A stretch of 21,251 bases of DNA from CAZOVK01 sp964583165 (GCA_964583165.1 CAZOVK010000041.1:1-21251), one strand, 5' to 3'; shown: positions 7,727-15,678, counted from the stretch's first letter. The notes: generated from the sequence alone by a model not told the origin. Numbers and translations are program-made.

Positions 7727-8740
7727 GTGATATATAACAAAAAGATTCTATTCATATTTTACACGATTTGCTGGGCTGTGTTGGCAGTAAGCCTTCTCGT
7801 GTCATACCTTGTGGGTGTTTCGGGCATACCGATATTGGATGCACTCACTCTTAACGCGTCAAAACTATCAAACGCCCAACTAACGATACTAATGAATCTA
7901 CGATTGCCGCGCACAATCATTGCCGCCACTGCTGGCATGTGTCTGGGTGTTGTGGGTGCGGTGTTTCAGGGGCTGTTCCAGAACCCGCTCGCCGAACCAT
8001 ATGTTTTGGGCATCTCTTCGGGGGCCTCTCTGGGCGCAACCATTGCGATTGTGCTGGGGCTTAATGGCGTAATGTTCATTTTCAGTGGCGTGGCGCTCTT
8101 TGCGGCGGTTGGGGCAATCGGAACAGTGCTTATCGTTCTTGCCGTGGCGGGCATGAAAGGTAACCGCAACACCACAGTGCTGTTGACGGGCATATCAATA
8201 AGTTATTTCGCCGCGAGCATCTCAACCGTTATAACCGTCCTAAACGCCGACAAAATCCGTACAGTAACGCTCTGGAGCATGGGCAGTTTCACGAGTAGCA
8301 CATGGGATAAGGTAATTGCGCTTGTGCCGCTGTCGTTGGTGGGGCTGGTTGTTATTTTCATTTTCCTGCGAGAGCTTAACGCCATTGCCGCCGGTGAGAA
8401 ACAGGCTAGGGGGCTGGGTGTATCCGTGGGCACAGTCAGAATCATCTTGATTCTAACGTCAACCATAATGGTAGGTTTGAGTGTCGCCGCTTCGGGCATT
8501 ATCGGCTTTGTTGGGCTGATTGTGCCGAACGGCCTACGCCGTGTTCTCGGCGCGGACTTTAGGCGTGTTGTGCCTGCGTCCGCTTTAGTCGGCGCGATTT
8601 TTCTGGTCTGGTGTGACACAATCGCGCGCGTGTTGTTCGCGCCATCAGAAATCCCAGCGGGGGTTGTTACGGCACTCATCGGTACGCCGTGTTTTGTCTA
8701 TCTTGCCGTGAAAGGGAGGGGTCGCCGTGTTTCCCATTGA
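7727..8740 (+). CDS. btuC: Cobalamin ABC transporter permease (FecCD/BtuC family)
   Basis: The membrane channel of the B12 importer, about 337 aa with around ten hydrophobic segments, as expected for BtuC/FecCD proteins. Family motifs include LRLPRTIIAATAGMCLGVVGAVFQGLFQNPLAEPYVLGISSGA-like sequence near residues 55-95 (pattern only), the GEKQARGLGV loop that contacts the ATPase, and the C-terminal GFVGLIVPNGLRR. The start is uncertain. The GTG at 7727 has GAGGG 4 nt upstream and gives the short basic N-terminus MIYNKK before the first membrane span. The in-frame ATG at 7688 would add 13 residues and overlap btuF by 23 nt without a good ribosome site. The ATPase gene overlaps the 3' end by 14 nt, implying tight translational coupling. 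Confidence 0.9.
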   Translation: MIYNKKILFIFYTICWAVLAVSLLVSYLVGVSGIPILDALTLNASKLSNAQLTILMNLRLPRTIIAATAGMCLGVVGAVFQGLFQNPLAEPYVLGISSGASLGATIAIVLGLNGVMFIFSGVALFAAVGAIGTVLIVLAVAGMKGNRNTTVLLTGISISYFAASISTVITVLNADKIRTVTLWSMGSFTSSTWDKVIALVPLSLVGLVVIFIFLRELNAIAAGEKQARGLGVSVGTVRIILILTSTIMVGLSVAASGIIGFVGLIVPNGLRRVLGADFRRVVPASALVGAIFLVWCDTIARVLFAPSEIPAGVVTALIGTPCFVYLAVKGRGRRVSH

Positions 8741-9512
8741 AGTCAAGGGTTTAAGTTTCGGTTATGACTCACCGCTTTTACAAGGCGTTACTCTCAACAT
8801 AGAAAAGGGCAAGTTCTACGGCTTTATCGGTCCCAACGGCAGTGGCAAAAGCACGCTTCTTAAACTCATTGCGCGCCAAATCACGGATAAAACCGCCGCC
8901 CGCCTCATATATATAAACGGGGACAAGCAGAGTGACATACCGCAAAAGCAACTCGCCAAACAGCTTTCGATTGTTAACCAGAACAACTCATACTTATTCG
9001 ACTTCACGTTGGAGGACATTGTTCTGATGGGGCGTTTGCCCCACGCGCCGCGCTTCGGGAATGTGAGCGCGGCAGACGCTTCGATTGCCGAAGCCGCCAT
9101 GCAGACGACGGGTATTTTGCATTTGCGCGACAGAGCCATGAACCGCGTGAGCGGCGGCGAATTTCAGCGCGGGTTACTGGCGCGCGCCATTGCGCAAGAA
9201 GCCGACATCATGTTACTGGACGAACCAGTTTCACAGCTTGATATCAAATACCAATTTGACATCATGCAGACTATACGTCGCCTGTCGGCTGATGAGGGCA
9301 AGACCGTCATAATCGTTTTGCACGATTTGAATATGGCTGCCGAATATTGTGACGAACTCGTTCTGCTTCATAATGGCAAAATCGCCGCAACAGGCAGACC
9401 CAAAACAGTTATTACGCGTGAAAATGTCGAAAGAGTCTACGAACTTTCCGCAAATATTGTCGAAAACCCCTTGACTAAACGCCCGTTCATATTGCATTAT
9501 AGTAGGGGATAG
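8727..9512 (+). CDS. btuD: Cobalamin ABC transporter ATP-binding protein
   Basis: The 261-aa ATPase that powers B12 import through BtuC on the inner face of the membrane. All motor motifs are visible: Walker A GPNGSGKST (residues 35-43), a Q-loop at VNQNN, the signature VSGGEFQRG (141-149), Walker B ending in LLDEP with D165 and E166, the D-loop SQLD, and the switch histidine H199 (VLHDLNMA). The start is GTG at 8727 with GGGAGGGG (8714-8721) just upstream; it overlaps the permease gene by 14 nt. Within the family the sequence is of the FecE/BtuD/FhuC type, so the substrate is inferred from the riboswitch. metY starts 21 nt after the stop with no terminator between. Confidence 0.92.
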   Translation: MFPIEVKGLSFGYDSPLLQGVTLNIEKGKFYGFIGPNGSGKSTLLKLIARQITDKTAARLIYINGDKQSDIPQKQLAKQLSIVNQNNSYLFDFTLEDIVLMGRLPHAPRFGNVSAADASIAEAAMQTTGILHLRDRAMNRVSGGEFQRGLLARAIAQEADIMLLDEPVSQLDIKYQFDIMQTIRRLSADEGKTVIIVLHDLNMAAEYCDELVLLHNGKIAATGRPKTVITRENVERVYELSANIVENPLTKRPFILHYSRG

Positions 9513-9533
9513 AAATTTGGTAAGAGGTGGCTT

Positions 9534-10793
9534 ATGAGAGTTGAAACAGCCTGCGTTCAAGCGGGCTATAAATCGGGCAACGGTGAACCCGGCGTAATGC
9601 CCATTTATCAGAGCACCACTTTTACATATGATTCGGCCGAGGCTTTCGGTAGGCTGTTTGATTTGACTGACGAGGGGCATATATATTCGCGTATCTCGAA
9701 CCCAACTTTGGCGTATGTTGAGGAGAAAATAGCCGCGCTTGAGGGTGGCGTGGGCGCTATGCTCACGAGTAGTGGGCAAGCCGCGACTCTGATAGCGATT
9801 TTGAATCTCTGTAGCGCGGGCGACCACATGGTTTCGGCGGGCAGTATTTACGGCGGAACGATTAACTTGATTGCCGTTACGCTCAAACGATTGGGCATTG
9901 ATGTTACGTTTGTTGACCAAGACGCGACAGATGAGAAAATAATTGAAGCGTTTCAGCCGAATACGAAGCTGGTTTTCGCCGAAACAATCGCGAACCCCGC
10001 GCTGAAAGTGCTTGACATAGAGAAAATGGCGCGTATTGCTCATAGCCAAGGCGTACCGCTCATACTCGATAACACCTTCCCCACGCCGATATTGTGTCGC
10101 CCGTTTGAGTTTGGCGCAGATGTGATTGTACACTCAACGACAAAGTATTTCGACGGTCACGCGGGCACAATCGGAGGCTGTATTGTCGATTCGGGGAACT
10201 TCAACTACGATAACGGGAAATTCACGGGGCTATCCGAGCCTGACAAGTCATATCACGGCGTAACCTACACGCGTGATTTCGGCAAGACTGCCTATATCAC
10301 TAAGGCACGCGTTCAGCTCATGCGTGATTTCGGCGCGATACAAAGCCCGCTCTGTGCGTTTCTCATTAACCTAGGGCTTGAGAGCCTTCACGTCCGCATG
10401 GAGCGCCACAGCCAAAACGCGCTTTCTGTCGCTGAATACCTACAACAACACAATCAAGTTGAGTGGGTCACATACCCAGGCTTGAAAACCGATAAATGTT
10501 ACGCGTTGGCTCAAAAGTATCTGCCCAACGGCGCGAGTGGCGTTGTTTCGTTTGGTATCAAAGGTGGACGCGAGGAAGCCATCCGCTTTATGGACAAGCT
10601 GAAGATGATAAAGCTGGTCGTCCACGTCGCTGACGTGCGCACATGCGTACTGCACCCCGCAACCACGACACACAGGCAGGTTTCAGACGAGGGCTTAGTT
10701 GCGGCGGGCATCACGCCGAACCTCATCCGCGTCAGTGTCGGCATCGAACACATTGACGACATTATCGCAGACATTGAACAGGCACTAAACTAG
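9534..10793 (+). CDS. metY: O-acetylhomoserine sulfhydrylase (PLP-dependent)
   Basis: A 419-aa cytoplasmic enzyme of the Cys/Met metabolism PLP family. It most likely makes homocysteine from O-acetylhomoserine and sulfide. The pattern is that of the MetY branch: VMPIYQSTTFTYDSAE, LFDLTDEGHIYSRISNPT, SSGQAATLIAILNL, the LILDNTFPTPILCRP block with the PLP-contacting aspartate, and STTKYFDGH with the Schiff-base lysine K204. The C-terminal half keeps GLESLHVRMERHSQNA and the substrate-side CVLHPATTTHRQ. The length is near the family's usual 420-430 aa. AGAGGTGG lies 6 nt before the ATG. It follows btuD by 21 nt on the same strand, so it belongs to the riboswitch transcript unless a hidden promoter exists. 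Homocysteine is the substrate of B12-dependent methionine synthase, which makes this placement sensible. A cystathionine or methionine lyase activity cannot be fully excluded. Confidence 0.88.
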   Translation: MRVETACVQAGYKSGNGEPGVMPIYQSTTFTYDSAEAFGRLFDLTDEGHIYSRISNPTLAYVEEKIAALEGGVGAMLTSSGQAATLIAILNLCSAGDHMVSAGSIYGGTINLIAVTLKRLGIDVTFVDQDATDEKIIEAFQPNTKLVFAETIANPALKVLDIEKMARIAHSQGVPLILDNTFPTPILCRPFEFGADVIVHSTTKYFDGHAGTIGGCIVDSGNFNYDNGKFTGLSEPDKSYHGVTYTRDFGKTAYITKARVQLMRDFGAIQSPLCAFLINLGLESLHVRMERHSQNALSVAEYLQQHNQVEWVTYPGLKTDKCYALAQKYLPNGASGVVSFGIKGGREEAIRFMDKLKMIKLVVHVADVRTCVLHPATTTHRQVSDEGLVAAGITPNLIRVSVGIEHIDDIIADIEQALN

Positions 10794-10801
10794 GCTACAA
10801 T
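10774..10801 (+). promoter_or_regulatory. Weak candidate promoter before the amidohydrolase gene
   Basis: TTGAAC (10774-10779) and TACAAT (10796-10801) are 16 nt apart and overlap the end of metY. Each box is off consensus. If real, it would give the amidohydrolase gene a start independent of the riboswitch. Confidence 0.25.
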
Positions 10802-10804
10802 TTA

Positions 10805-10821
10805 GGCAAGCTTACCTTGCC
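10805..10821 (+). other. Short hairpin between metY and the amidohydrolase gene
   Basis: GGCAAG (10805-10810) pairs with CTTGCC (10816-10821) over a 5-nt loop. No T-run follows, so it is unlikely to terminate by itself; it may stabilise the upstream RNA end. Confidence 0.3.
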
Positions 10822-10847
10822 GATAAAATAAATCTGGGGGGATTATC

Positions 10848-12020
10848 ATGCTTATTATTAAAAACGCCGATTTGGTGAACATGGCCGGTATCTACCACGA
10901 ACCCGCCGACATTCTCATTGATGGCAAGATTATCAAAGAAATCGGTACAATTGACGTAGCGCAATATCCCGAAGCCGAGGTCATCGACGCGGCCGGTCGT
11001 TGCGTAACGCCAGGTCTTGTTGACGCACATTGCCATATCGGTCTGTATGAGGAGCTCACAGGCCCCGCCGGCGCTGACGGCAACGAGTTTTTCACGCCCA
11101 TTATGCCCGAGCTTCGCGGCATTGACGCTGTTAAGCCCCATGACCCATGTTTCGCTCAAGCCGTTCGCGGCGGTGTGACTACGGTTGTAACAGGCCCAGG
11201 CAGTGCGGCCATTATTGGCGGCACATTCTGCGCGCTTAAAACAGTCGGCAAGACGATTTATGACATGGTGATTGTTGAAGAGCTTTCTATGAAGATGGCG
11301 TTGGGCGAGAACCCCAAGCGCGTTTTCGGCGGCGACAAGAAATTCCCGGCAACACGTATGGGCAATGCCGCAACACTACGCGAAGCCCTCTTCAAGGCTA
11401 AAGAGTATGCCGAGAAGATTAAAAAGTATGAGAAGCAAGTGGCAGAAGGCAAAGAAGACGCGACAAAACCCGAGTTCAACATCCGTTGGCATTCACTGAT
11501 GCGCGTGTTTGAAGGATTCCCCGTCAAGATTCACGCTCACCAGGCAGATGACATCGTTACAGCCATTAAGATTATGGAAGAATTCGGTCTTGTCGGCTCA
11601 ATCGAACACTGCACGGAGGGTTACCTCATTCCCGAGATTCTGCGCGAAAAGGGTATTAAGGTCATAATCGGCCCCACATTCGGTCTTCGCTCCAAGATTG
11701 AGTTGAAGAACAAGAGCTTTGAGGCGGGTCGCGTCCTCCATGAGAACGGCGTAGAGTTCGCGATTATGTCTGACCACCCGGTGCTACCGATTGAATACAA
11801 CACGACACAGGGCGCGATTTTCGTCAAGAACGGCCTGTCTGCCGAAGACACGCTGAAAGCCATGACAATCAAAGCCGCCGAAATCACGGGCATTGCAGAC
11901 CGCGTCGGCAGTATCGAAGTAGGCAAGGACGCTGACATCGTCATCTGGTCATCCAACGACCCGTTCCACTACATGACTAAGGCCGACACCGTTGTTATAA
12001 ACGGCAAGGTAGTTCTGTAA
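10848..12020 (+). CDS. Amidohydrolase-superfamily enzyme (imidazolonepropionase-like), substrate unknown
   Basis: A 390-aa metal-dependent hydrolase of the amidohydrolase superfamily. The N-terminal small beta domain (LIIKNADLV, ILIDGKIIKEIG, VIDAAGRCVTPGLVD) leads into the metal-binding HxH at H61 and H63 (VDAHCHIG). Later ligand candidates are KIHAHQADD, SIEHCTEG and the aspartate of MSDHPVLP. The C-terminus returns to the beta domain (GSIEVGKDADIVIWS, ADTVVINGKVV). The GGVTTVVTGPGSA segment and the HAHQADD/MSDHP pattern resemble bacterial imidazolonepropionase-related or peptidase-like amidohydrolases that lack an assigned substrate; histidine-degradation neighbours are absent, so hutI is not claimed. 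A strong CTGGGGGGATT site precedes the ATG. It lies 54 nt after metY with no strong terminator between, and a strong one follows it. Confidence 0.87.
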   Translation: MLIIKNADLVNMAGIYHEPADILIDGKIIKEIGTIDVAQYPEAEVIDAAGRCVTPGLVDAHCHIGLYEELTGPAGADGNEFFTPIMPELRGIDAVKPHDPCFAQAVRGGVTTVVTGPGSAAIIGGTFCALKTVGKTIYDMVIVEELSMKMALGENPKRVFGGDKKFPATRMGNAATLREALFKAKEYAEKIKKYEKQVAEGKEDATKPEFNIRWHSLMRVFEGFPVKIHAHQADDIVTAIKIMEEFGLVGSIEHCTEGYLIPEILREKGIKVIIGPTFGLRSKIELKNKSFEAGRVLHENGVEFAIMSDHPVLPIEYNTTQGAIFVKNGLSAEDTLKAMTIKAAEITGIADRVGSIEVGKDADIVIWSSNDPFHYMTKADTVVINGKVVL

Positions 12021-12036
12021 GTAATAATTCCTACAC

Positions 12037-12081
12037 AAAACAAAGTGGTATGGCGATTCTCTTGCCATACCATTTTGTTTT
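12037..12081 (+). terminator. Strong intrinsic terminator
   Basis: AAAACAAAGTGGTATGGC (12037-12054) pairs with GCCATACCATTTTGTTTT (12064-12081) along 18 positions with a single G-U pair and a 9-nt loop. The 3' arm is itself T-rich. It ends the unit that includes the amidohydrolase gene, and its A/T symmetry would let it work in either direction. Confidence 0.9.
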
Positions 12082-12103
12082 ACTGGAGATGGTTGTCCGA
12101 TTG

Positions 12104-12112
12104 TGGTATACT
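12104..12112 (+). promoter_or_regulatory. Extended -10 promoter for the SLH/GH18 gene
   Basis: TGG directly precedes TATACT (12107-12112), which forms an extended -10 element. No good -35 is seen at the right distance. Transcription would begin near 12119, just before the GGGGGA ribosome site at 12127-12132. Confidence 0.5.
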
Positions 12113-12143
12113 GATAGAAAAAGTATGGGGGATAGATAAACGA

Positions 12144-13820
12144 ATGATGAAGAAAATTAGAAAATTAACCGCTCTGGTTTTGGCGACGTTTATTATGGTT
12201 AGTATGATGGCGTTAGGCACTGTTACGGTGAGCGCAAGCACTGTTTTTGCGGATGTACCCGCGGATAGTTGGGCGGCAGGGGCGATTGAGAATGCCGTTT
12301 CGAATAAGCTTATGAGCGGTATTGGCGATAACCTGTTCGGTTACGGTAAGACTATAACCCGAGCGGAGTTTGTAACGATACTATGCAGCATGTTCAAGTG
12401 GGATAAGGTAACACCCAACGCAACCACATTCGTTGATGTTGAGCCGGGTCAGTGGTTCTATGGCTATGTTGAAGCGGCGGCGGCTAATGGTGTTGTGAGC
12501 GGTGGCATATTCAACCCTAATGAGCCGATTTTACGTAAGGACATGGCGGTTATGCTAGTGAAAGCCCTCGGTTACGGTACATTGGCGGAGCAGGTCGCAA
12601 AGACTGAACGCTTGCCGTTCAATGATGTAGACACGGACGCGGGTTATATCATAATCGCCAACGACATCGGCATGATTAGCGGGGTAGGGAACGGCGATTT
12701 TGCGCCCTATGACACATCAACACGCGAGGTAGCCGCTTCAATGATTACGCGCATTTATGATAAGATGAACAAAGGGTTGGAGTGGCTTCACGGTTTCTAC
12801 GCCTTTTCATCTTATAGTCAGCGCGAATTTATCAAGGACATGGACGCGCTGACTTTCGGTTGGAGCGCTATGGAGTGGAGCGCGGAGAGCGGCGCAAAAC
12901 TTAACACCACGTCGAGCGGCGGTAATCAATGGCGCATTCCCGATTCATATGAGCTCATCGCTAATTATACGCGCGATAATGGGGTTAAGGCAAATTTGGG
13001 CGTTTATATGGATACGTCAATGGGGCTTTATAACCTACTCGCGGATGAACAGGCGCGGAATGCGGCTGTTGAACAGATAATAGCTGAGGTTACACGCGCT
13101 CACAACGCGATTGGGCGCAGTCCTTACAGTGGCGTGACTATAGACTTCGAGGGGTTAAAAGGTGAGAAGTCGCGAAGTGAGTTAAACGTGTTCTTGACTA
13201 AGCTTTCAGAGGGTTTGAAAGTCCGCGGGTTGTTGCTCTATGTAACGGTTCAACCTGTGACATCAGATGGGCAGTATTTTGACGGTTATGATTACAGAAA
13301 GATAGGTGAACTCGCGGACAAGGTCATTCTGATGGCGCATGACTATCAGCCTTTATCGTTGGAAGGCTTTGTCGGCACGGATTGGCAGAAGCACGCCGCC
13401 CTTACACCTTTATCGGAGATTTACAAAGCATTGAAATCAATCACTGACCCTGTTAAAGGGGTAGAGAACAAGCAAAAAATCGCTTTGGCGTTCAATTTCG
13501 CCTGTGTTGGTTGGATGATTGACGATAACGGTAAGGTGGTTCTGTCTTCTCCTGTTAATCCGTCTACAGAAACGGTTATTACGCGCATGAGTCAGCCGGA
13601 TACGGTTTTTGCTTGGTCAGAAACATACCGCAACCCGTATATTGTTTACAGCACGGAAGGCGGCGAAAAGGTGTTTTTGTGGTATGAGGACAGCCACAGT
13701 GTTAAGGAGAAATTGGCATTGGCTCGATTGTTCGGCATAAACGGCGCATCTGTGTGGCGACTTGGTATTATCCCGAACACTAACACATGGAGAGTTTGGA
13801 CGGGCTTCACGGGAGAATAG
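12144..13820 (+). CDS. S-layer-homology glycoside hydrolase family 18-type surface protein
   Basis: A 558-aa secreted, wall-attached glycosidase-like protein. The signal peptide spans residues 1-31 (MMKKIRK, hydrophobic core, likely cut after VSA). Three SLH repeats follow at about 33-85 (FADVPADSW, ITRAEF), 90-145 (FVDVEPGQWFYGYV, LRKDM) and 155-205 (FNDVDTDAGYIIIA, TREVA), which bind secondary wall polymers. From about 220 on comes a GH18/YaaH-like barrel: GFYAFSSYSQ, YSGVTIDFEG with the acid/base E336 and D334, then VILMAHDYQP. The first aspartate of the usual DGVNIDFE motif is serine here, so activity or specificity may differ. Expected substrates are peptidoglycan or chitin-like glycans. 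ATG 12144 is chosen for GGGGGA 11 nt upstream; 33 further codons upstream are open but encode no signal-like sequence and reach into the terminator. A WYL regulator starts 1 nt after the stop. Confidence 0.88.
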   Translation: MMKKIRKLTALVLATFIMVSMMALGTVTVSASTVFADVPADSWAAGAIENAVSNKLMSGIGDNLFGYGKTITRAEFVTILCSMFKWDKVTPNATTFVDVEPGQWFYGYVEAAAANGVVSGGIFNPNEPILRKDMAVMLVKALGYGTLAEQVAKTERLPFNDVDTDAGYIIIANDIGMISGVGNGDFAPYDTSTREVAASMITRIYDKMNKGLEWLHGFYAFSSYSQREFIKDMDALTFGWSAMEWSAESGAKLNTTSSGGNQWRIPDSYELIANYTRDNGVKANLGVYMDTSMGLYNLLADEQARNAAVEQIIAEVTRAHNAIGRSPYSGVTIDFEGLKGEKSRSELNVFLTKLSEGLKVRGLLLYVTVQPVTSDGQYFDGYDYRKIGELADKVILMAHDYQPLSLEGFVGTDWQKHAALTPLSEIYKALKSITDPVKGVENKQKIALAFNFACVGWMIDDNGKVVLSSPVNPSTETVITRMSQPDTVFAWSETYRNPYIVYSTEGGEKVFLWYEDSHSVKEKLALARLFGINGASVWRLGIIPNTNTWRVWTGFTGE

Positions 13821-13821
13821 A

Positions 13822-14727
13822 ATGAAACTAGACCGCCTGCTGGGCATACTCACTTTGCTTTTGCAACAAGACCGCGTGACTGCGCCCTACCTTGCGGAGA
13901 AATTCGAGGTCAACCGCCGCACGATAGGGCGCGATATTGACGCGCTCTGTCAGGCGGGGATACCTATTGTGACCTATCAAGGTAGCGGTGGCGGCATTGC
14001 GATAGCCGAGGGTTTCAGGTTAGACAAGAGTGTTCTCACAACAGACGAGTTGTCGGGCATTATAGCCGCACTCAAGGGTATCGGCACAGTGTCGGAGAAA
14101 ACTCAGATTGAGCGGACACTCGATAAACTGGGCGCGAACACAGACGCTGTTGTTTCGTTGCGCGAACCTATCTTGATAGACTTGGCTTCGCACTACAAGG
14201 GGTATCTTACAGAAAAAATTGAGATAATCAAAAGCTCAGTCATTGCACGAAGGCTCATAGAGTTTGACTATTTCTATGAAAAGGGTGACACACACCGCAC
14301 GATTGAACCGTATTTCGTAATATTTCAGTGGCGGGCGTGGTATGTGTTCGGTTTTTGTATCGAGCGGCAGGACTTCCGTATGTTTAAGTTACAGCGGCTT
14401 TGGAATTTAAGGCAATGTGACGAGAGCTTTACGCCACGTGAGATACCACCTGAAAAGCGCGACTTTAGTTTGAAACTGCCTGATGATAAGATGCTTGTCG
14501 CGGTGTTTGACAAGTCGGTTAAGTATCAGCTTATTGAGGTCTATGGATTGAATAGCTATACCGAAACAAAAGACGGTCTGTTGCGTATGGAAATAGGTTA
14601 CACAAACAAGGACTATATTATAAGCTGGTTATTAAGCTTCGGTCACAAGGTCAAGGTGTTGGAGCCGTCTGATATTGCAAACGAGATTCGCGAAATTGCC
14701 AAAAAAATCCTAGAACAGTGTGAATGA
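13822..14727 (+). CDS. YafY-type HTH/WYL-domain transcription regulator
   Basis: A 301-aa cytoplasmic regulator. Residues 1-60 form a DeoR/HTH_11-like winged helix (LDRLLGILTLLLQQDRV, APYLAEKFEVNRRTIGRDIDAL, then the QGSGGGIAIAEGFRLDK wing). A WYL-like domain lies at about 135-215 (RRLIEFDYF, THRTIEPYFVIFQWRAWYVFGFC), with QWRAWYVFG at the position of the naming motif. A WCX-type C-terminal domain closes the protein. WYL domains bind small ligands or nucleic acid. The ATG at 13822 is preferred: GGGAG lies 6 nt upstream, and the longer frame from 13762 would overlap the previous gene. The 1-nt gap means it is cotranscribed with the SLH/GH18 gene. The PPOX-like gene 68 nt downstream is a plausible target. 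Confidence 0.9.
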   Translation: MKLDRLLGILTLLLQQDRVTAPYLAEKFEVNRRTIGRDIDALCQAGIPIVTYQGSGGGIAIAEGFRLDKSVLTTDELSGIIAALKGIGTVSEKTQIERTLDKLGANTDAVVSLREPILIDLASHYKGYLTEKIEIIKSSVIARRLIEFDYFYEKGDTHRTIEPYFVIFQWRAWYVFGFCIERQDFRMFKLQRLWNLRQCDESFTPREIPPEKRDFSLKLPDDKMLVAVFDKSVKYQLIEVYGLNSYTETKDGLLRMEIGYTNKDYIISWLLSFGHKVKVLEPSDIANEIREIAKKILEQCE

Positions 14728-14795
14728 ACAGGACAGACAGTTGTCGTGTTGGGTGTGTTATGATAGGTCTATCTTAAATAACAGGAGGACATTTC

Positions 14796-15212
14796 ATGAG
14801 TAACGAATCGATAATAAAAGCAGGCGAGATTATCGCCCAAAACCTACGCGGTGACAGCTACTGCACATTGGCATTGATTGACGCGAACGGGTACCCTACG
14901 GCTTCAACGATTACCGCATCTTATGCGGACGGGATTAAGTGGATAACGTTCTGCACAGCCCTTCAAAGCAACAAAGTCAAACGTATAGGGAACTGCAACC
15001 GTGCCAGTGTCTGTTTTAGCGGCGACTACAACATAACCTTAGTCGGAACGATAGAAATCGTGACAGACGAGGCCGCTAAAAAGGAATTCTGGTATGATGG
15101 TTTAGAGCAACACTTTAGCGGCCCGGAAGACCCGAATTTCTGTGTATTGATGTTTAAGACAGAGCGCTATAATCTGATGGTGAATTGGACAGAGCTGGAG
15201 GGAACACTCTAG
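14796..15212 (+). CDS. Pyridoxamine 5'-phosphate oxidase-like flavin-binding protein
   Basis: A 138-aa protein of the split-barrel PPOX-like / general-stress-protein-26 group. Supporting patterns are YCTLALIDANGYPTAST near the N-terminus, ITFCTALQSNKVKRIGNC (the typical SNKVKxIxxN phosphate-contacting strand and helix), VCFSGDYNITLVGTIEIV, the FWYDGLEQHFSGPEDPNF loop and a C-terminal strand. Such proteins bind FMN, heme or F420; which one is unclear, and true PdxH activity is unlikely at this length. AGGAGG sits 8 nt before the ATG. It lies between the WYL regulator and the DUF3795-type gene, on the same strand with 68- and 32-nt gaps, and is probably part of the same unit. Confidence 0.87.
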   Translation: MSNESIIKAGEIIAQNLRGDSYCTLALIDANGYPTASTITASYADGIKWITFCTALQSNKVKRIGNCNRASVCFSGDYNITLVGTIEIVTDEAAKKEFWYDGLEQHFSGPEDPNFCVLMFKTERYNLMVNWTELEGTL

Positions 15213-15244
15213 TTTATCGCTTTACATGATGCGGAGGGGACATT

Positions 15245-15532
15245 ATGGTAGATTCACGTTGCGGGCTTCACTGCACGGGCTGTGAATGGAAGAATTCCCA
15301 CGGTTGCGGCGGTTGTATAGAAACCATGGGGAAGCCTTTCCACGGAGAATGCCCCATAGCTGTTTGTTGCCAGAACAAGGGTCATATCCATTGTGGGGAA
15401 TGTGAAGACATTCCGTGTGAACGGCTCTATGCCTATTCATACCTTGACCCCGAACACGGTGACAAGCCACCGGGAGCGCGTATTGAGGTATGCAGAGCTT
15501 GGGCGGCAGAAGCACGTATAAAACGCGTTTGA
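15245..15532 (+). CDS. Cysteine-rich DUF3795-type protein
   Basis: A 95-aa soluble protein with twelve cysteines, at residues 6, 10, 13, 21, 24, 36, 41, 42, 50, 53, 58 and 83. The arrangement CGLHCTGC, CGGC, CPIAVCCQNKG, HCGECEDIPCERL is that of the uncharacterised DUF3795 family, presumed to bind zinc or an iron-sulfur cluster. No enzyme function is known to me. GGAGGGG lies 5 nt upstream of the ATG and fixes the start. It is the last gene of its unit, followed by a terminator 53 nt on. It follows the PPOX-like gene by 32 nt, a combination compatible with a small redox or stress module. Confidence 0.85.
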   Translation: MVDSRCGLHCTGCEWKNSHGCGGCIETMGKPFHGECPIAVCCQNKGHIHCGECEDIPCERLYAYSYLDPEHGDKPPGARIEVCRAWAAEARIKRV

Positions 15533-15585
15533 GGTATTTGTGTTTGCTTCAAGGTTTTTGGTTCTTCCACAACTTACATACAAAG

Positions 15586-15623
15586 AAACGACGGCGTAAC
15601 GGAAACGATATGCCGTCGTTTTT
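15586..15623 (+). terminator. Intrinsic terminator after the DUF3795-type gene
   Basis: AAACGACGGC (15586-15595) pairs with GCCGTCGTTT (15612-15621). The stem can extend by GTA/TAT with one G-U pair, leaving a 10-nt loop, and the right arm ends in five T residues. It closes the preceding unit and separates it from the c-di-GMP operon. Confidence 0.88.
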
Positions 15624-15678
15624 GCATTATATCTACTACATTTATGTGGGCAAATGCTGTTGTAAAAACTTTGACACA

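Noticed and set aside
9513..9533. SAM riboswitch or T-box before metY
   Set aside because: The gap is only 21 nt and holds just the ribosome site.
9231..10133. 300-codon open frame on the minus strand
   Set aside because: It lies opposite btuD and metY, which have clear family motifs; its translation has no recognisable domain and no ribosome site.
12045..12143. Upstream extension of the SLH/GH18 protein
   Set aside because: The extension starts inside the terminator, lacks a ribosome site and would bury the signal peptide; ATG 12144 follows GGGGGA.
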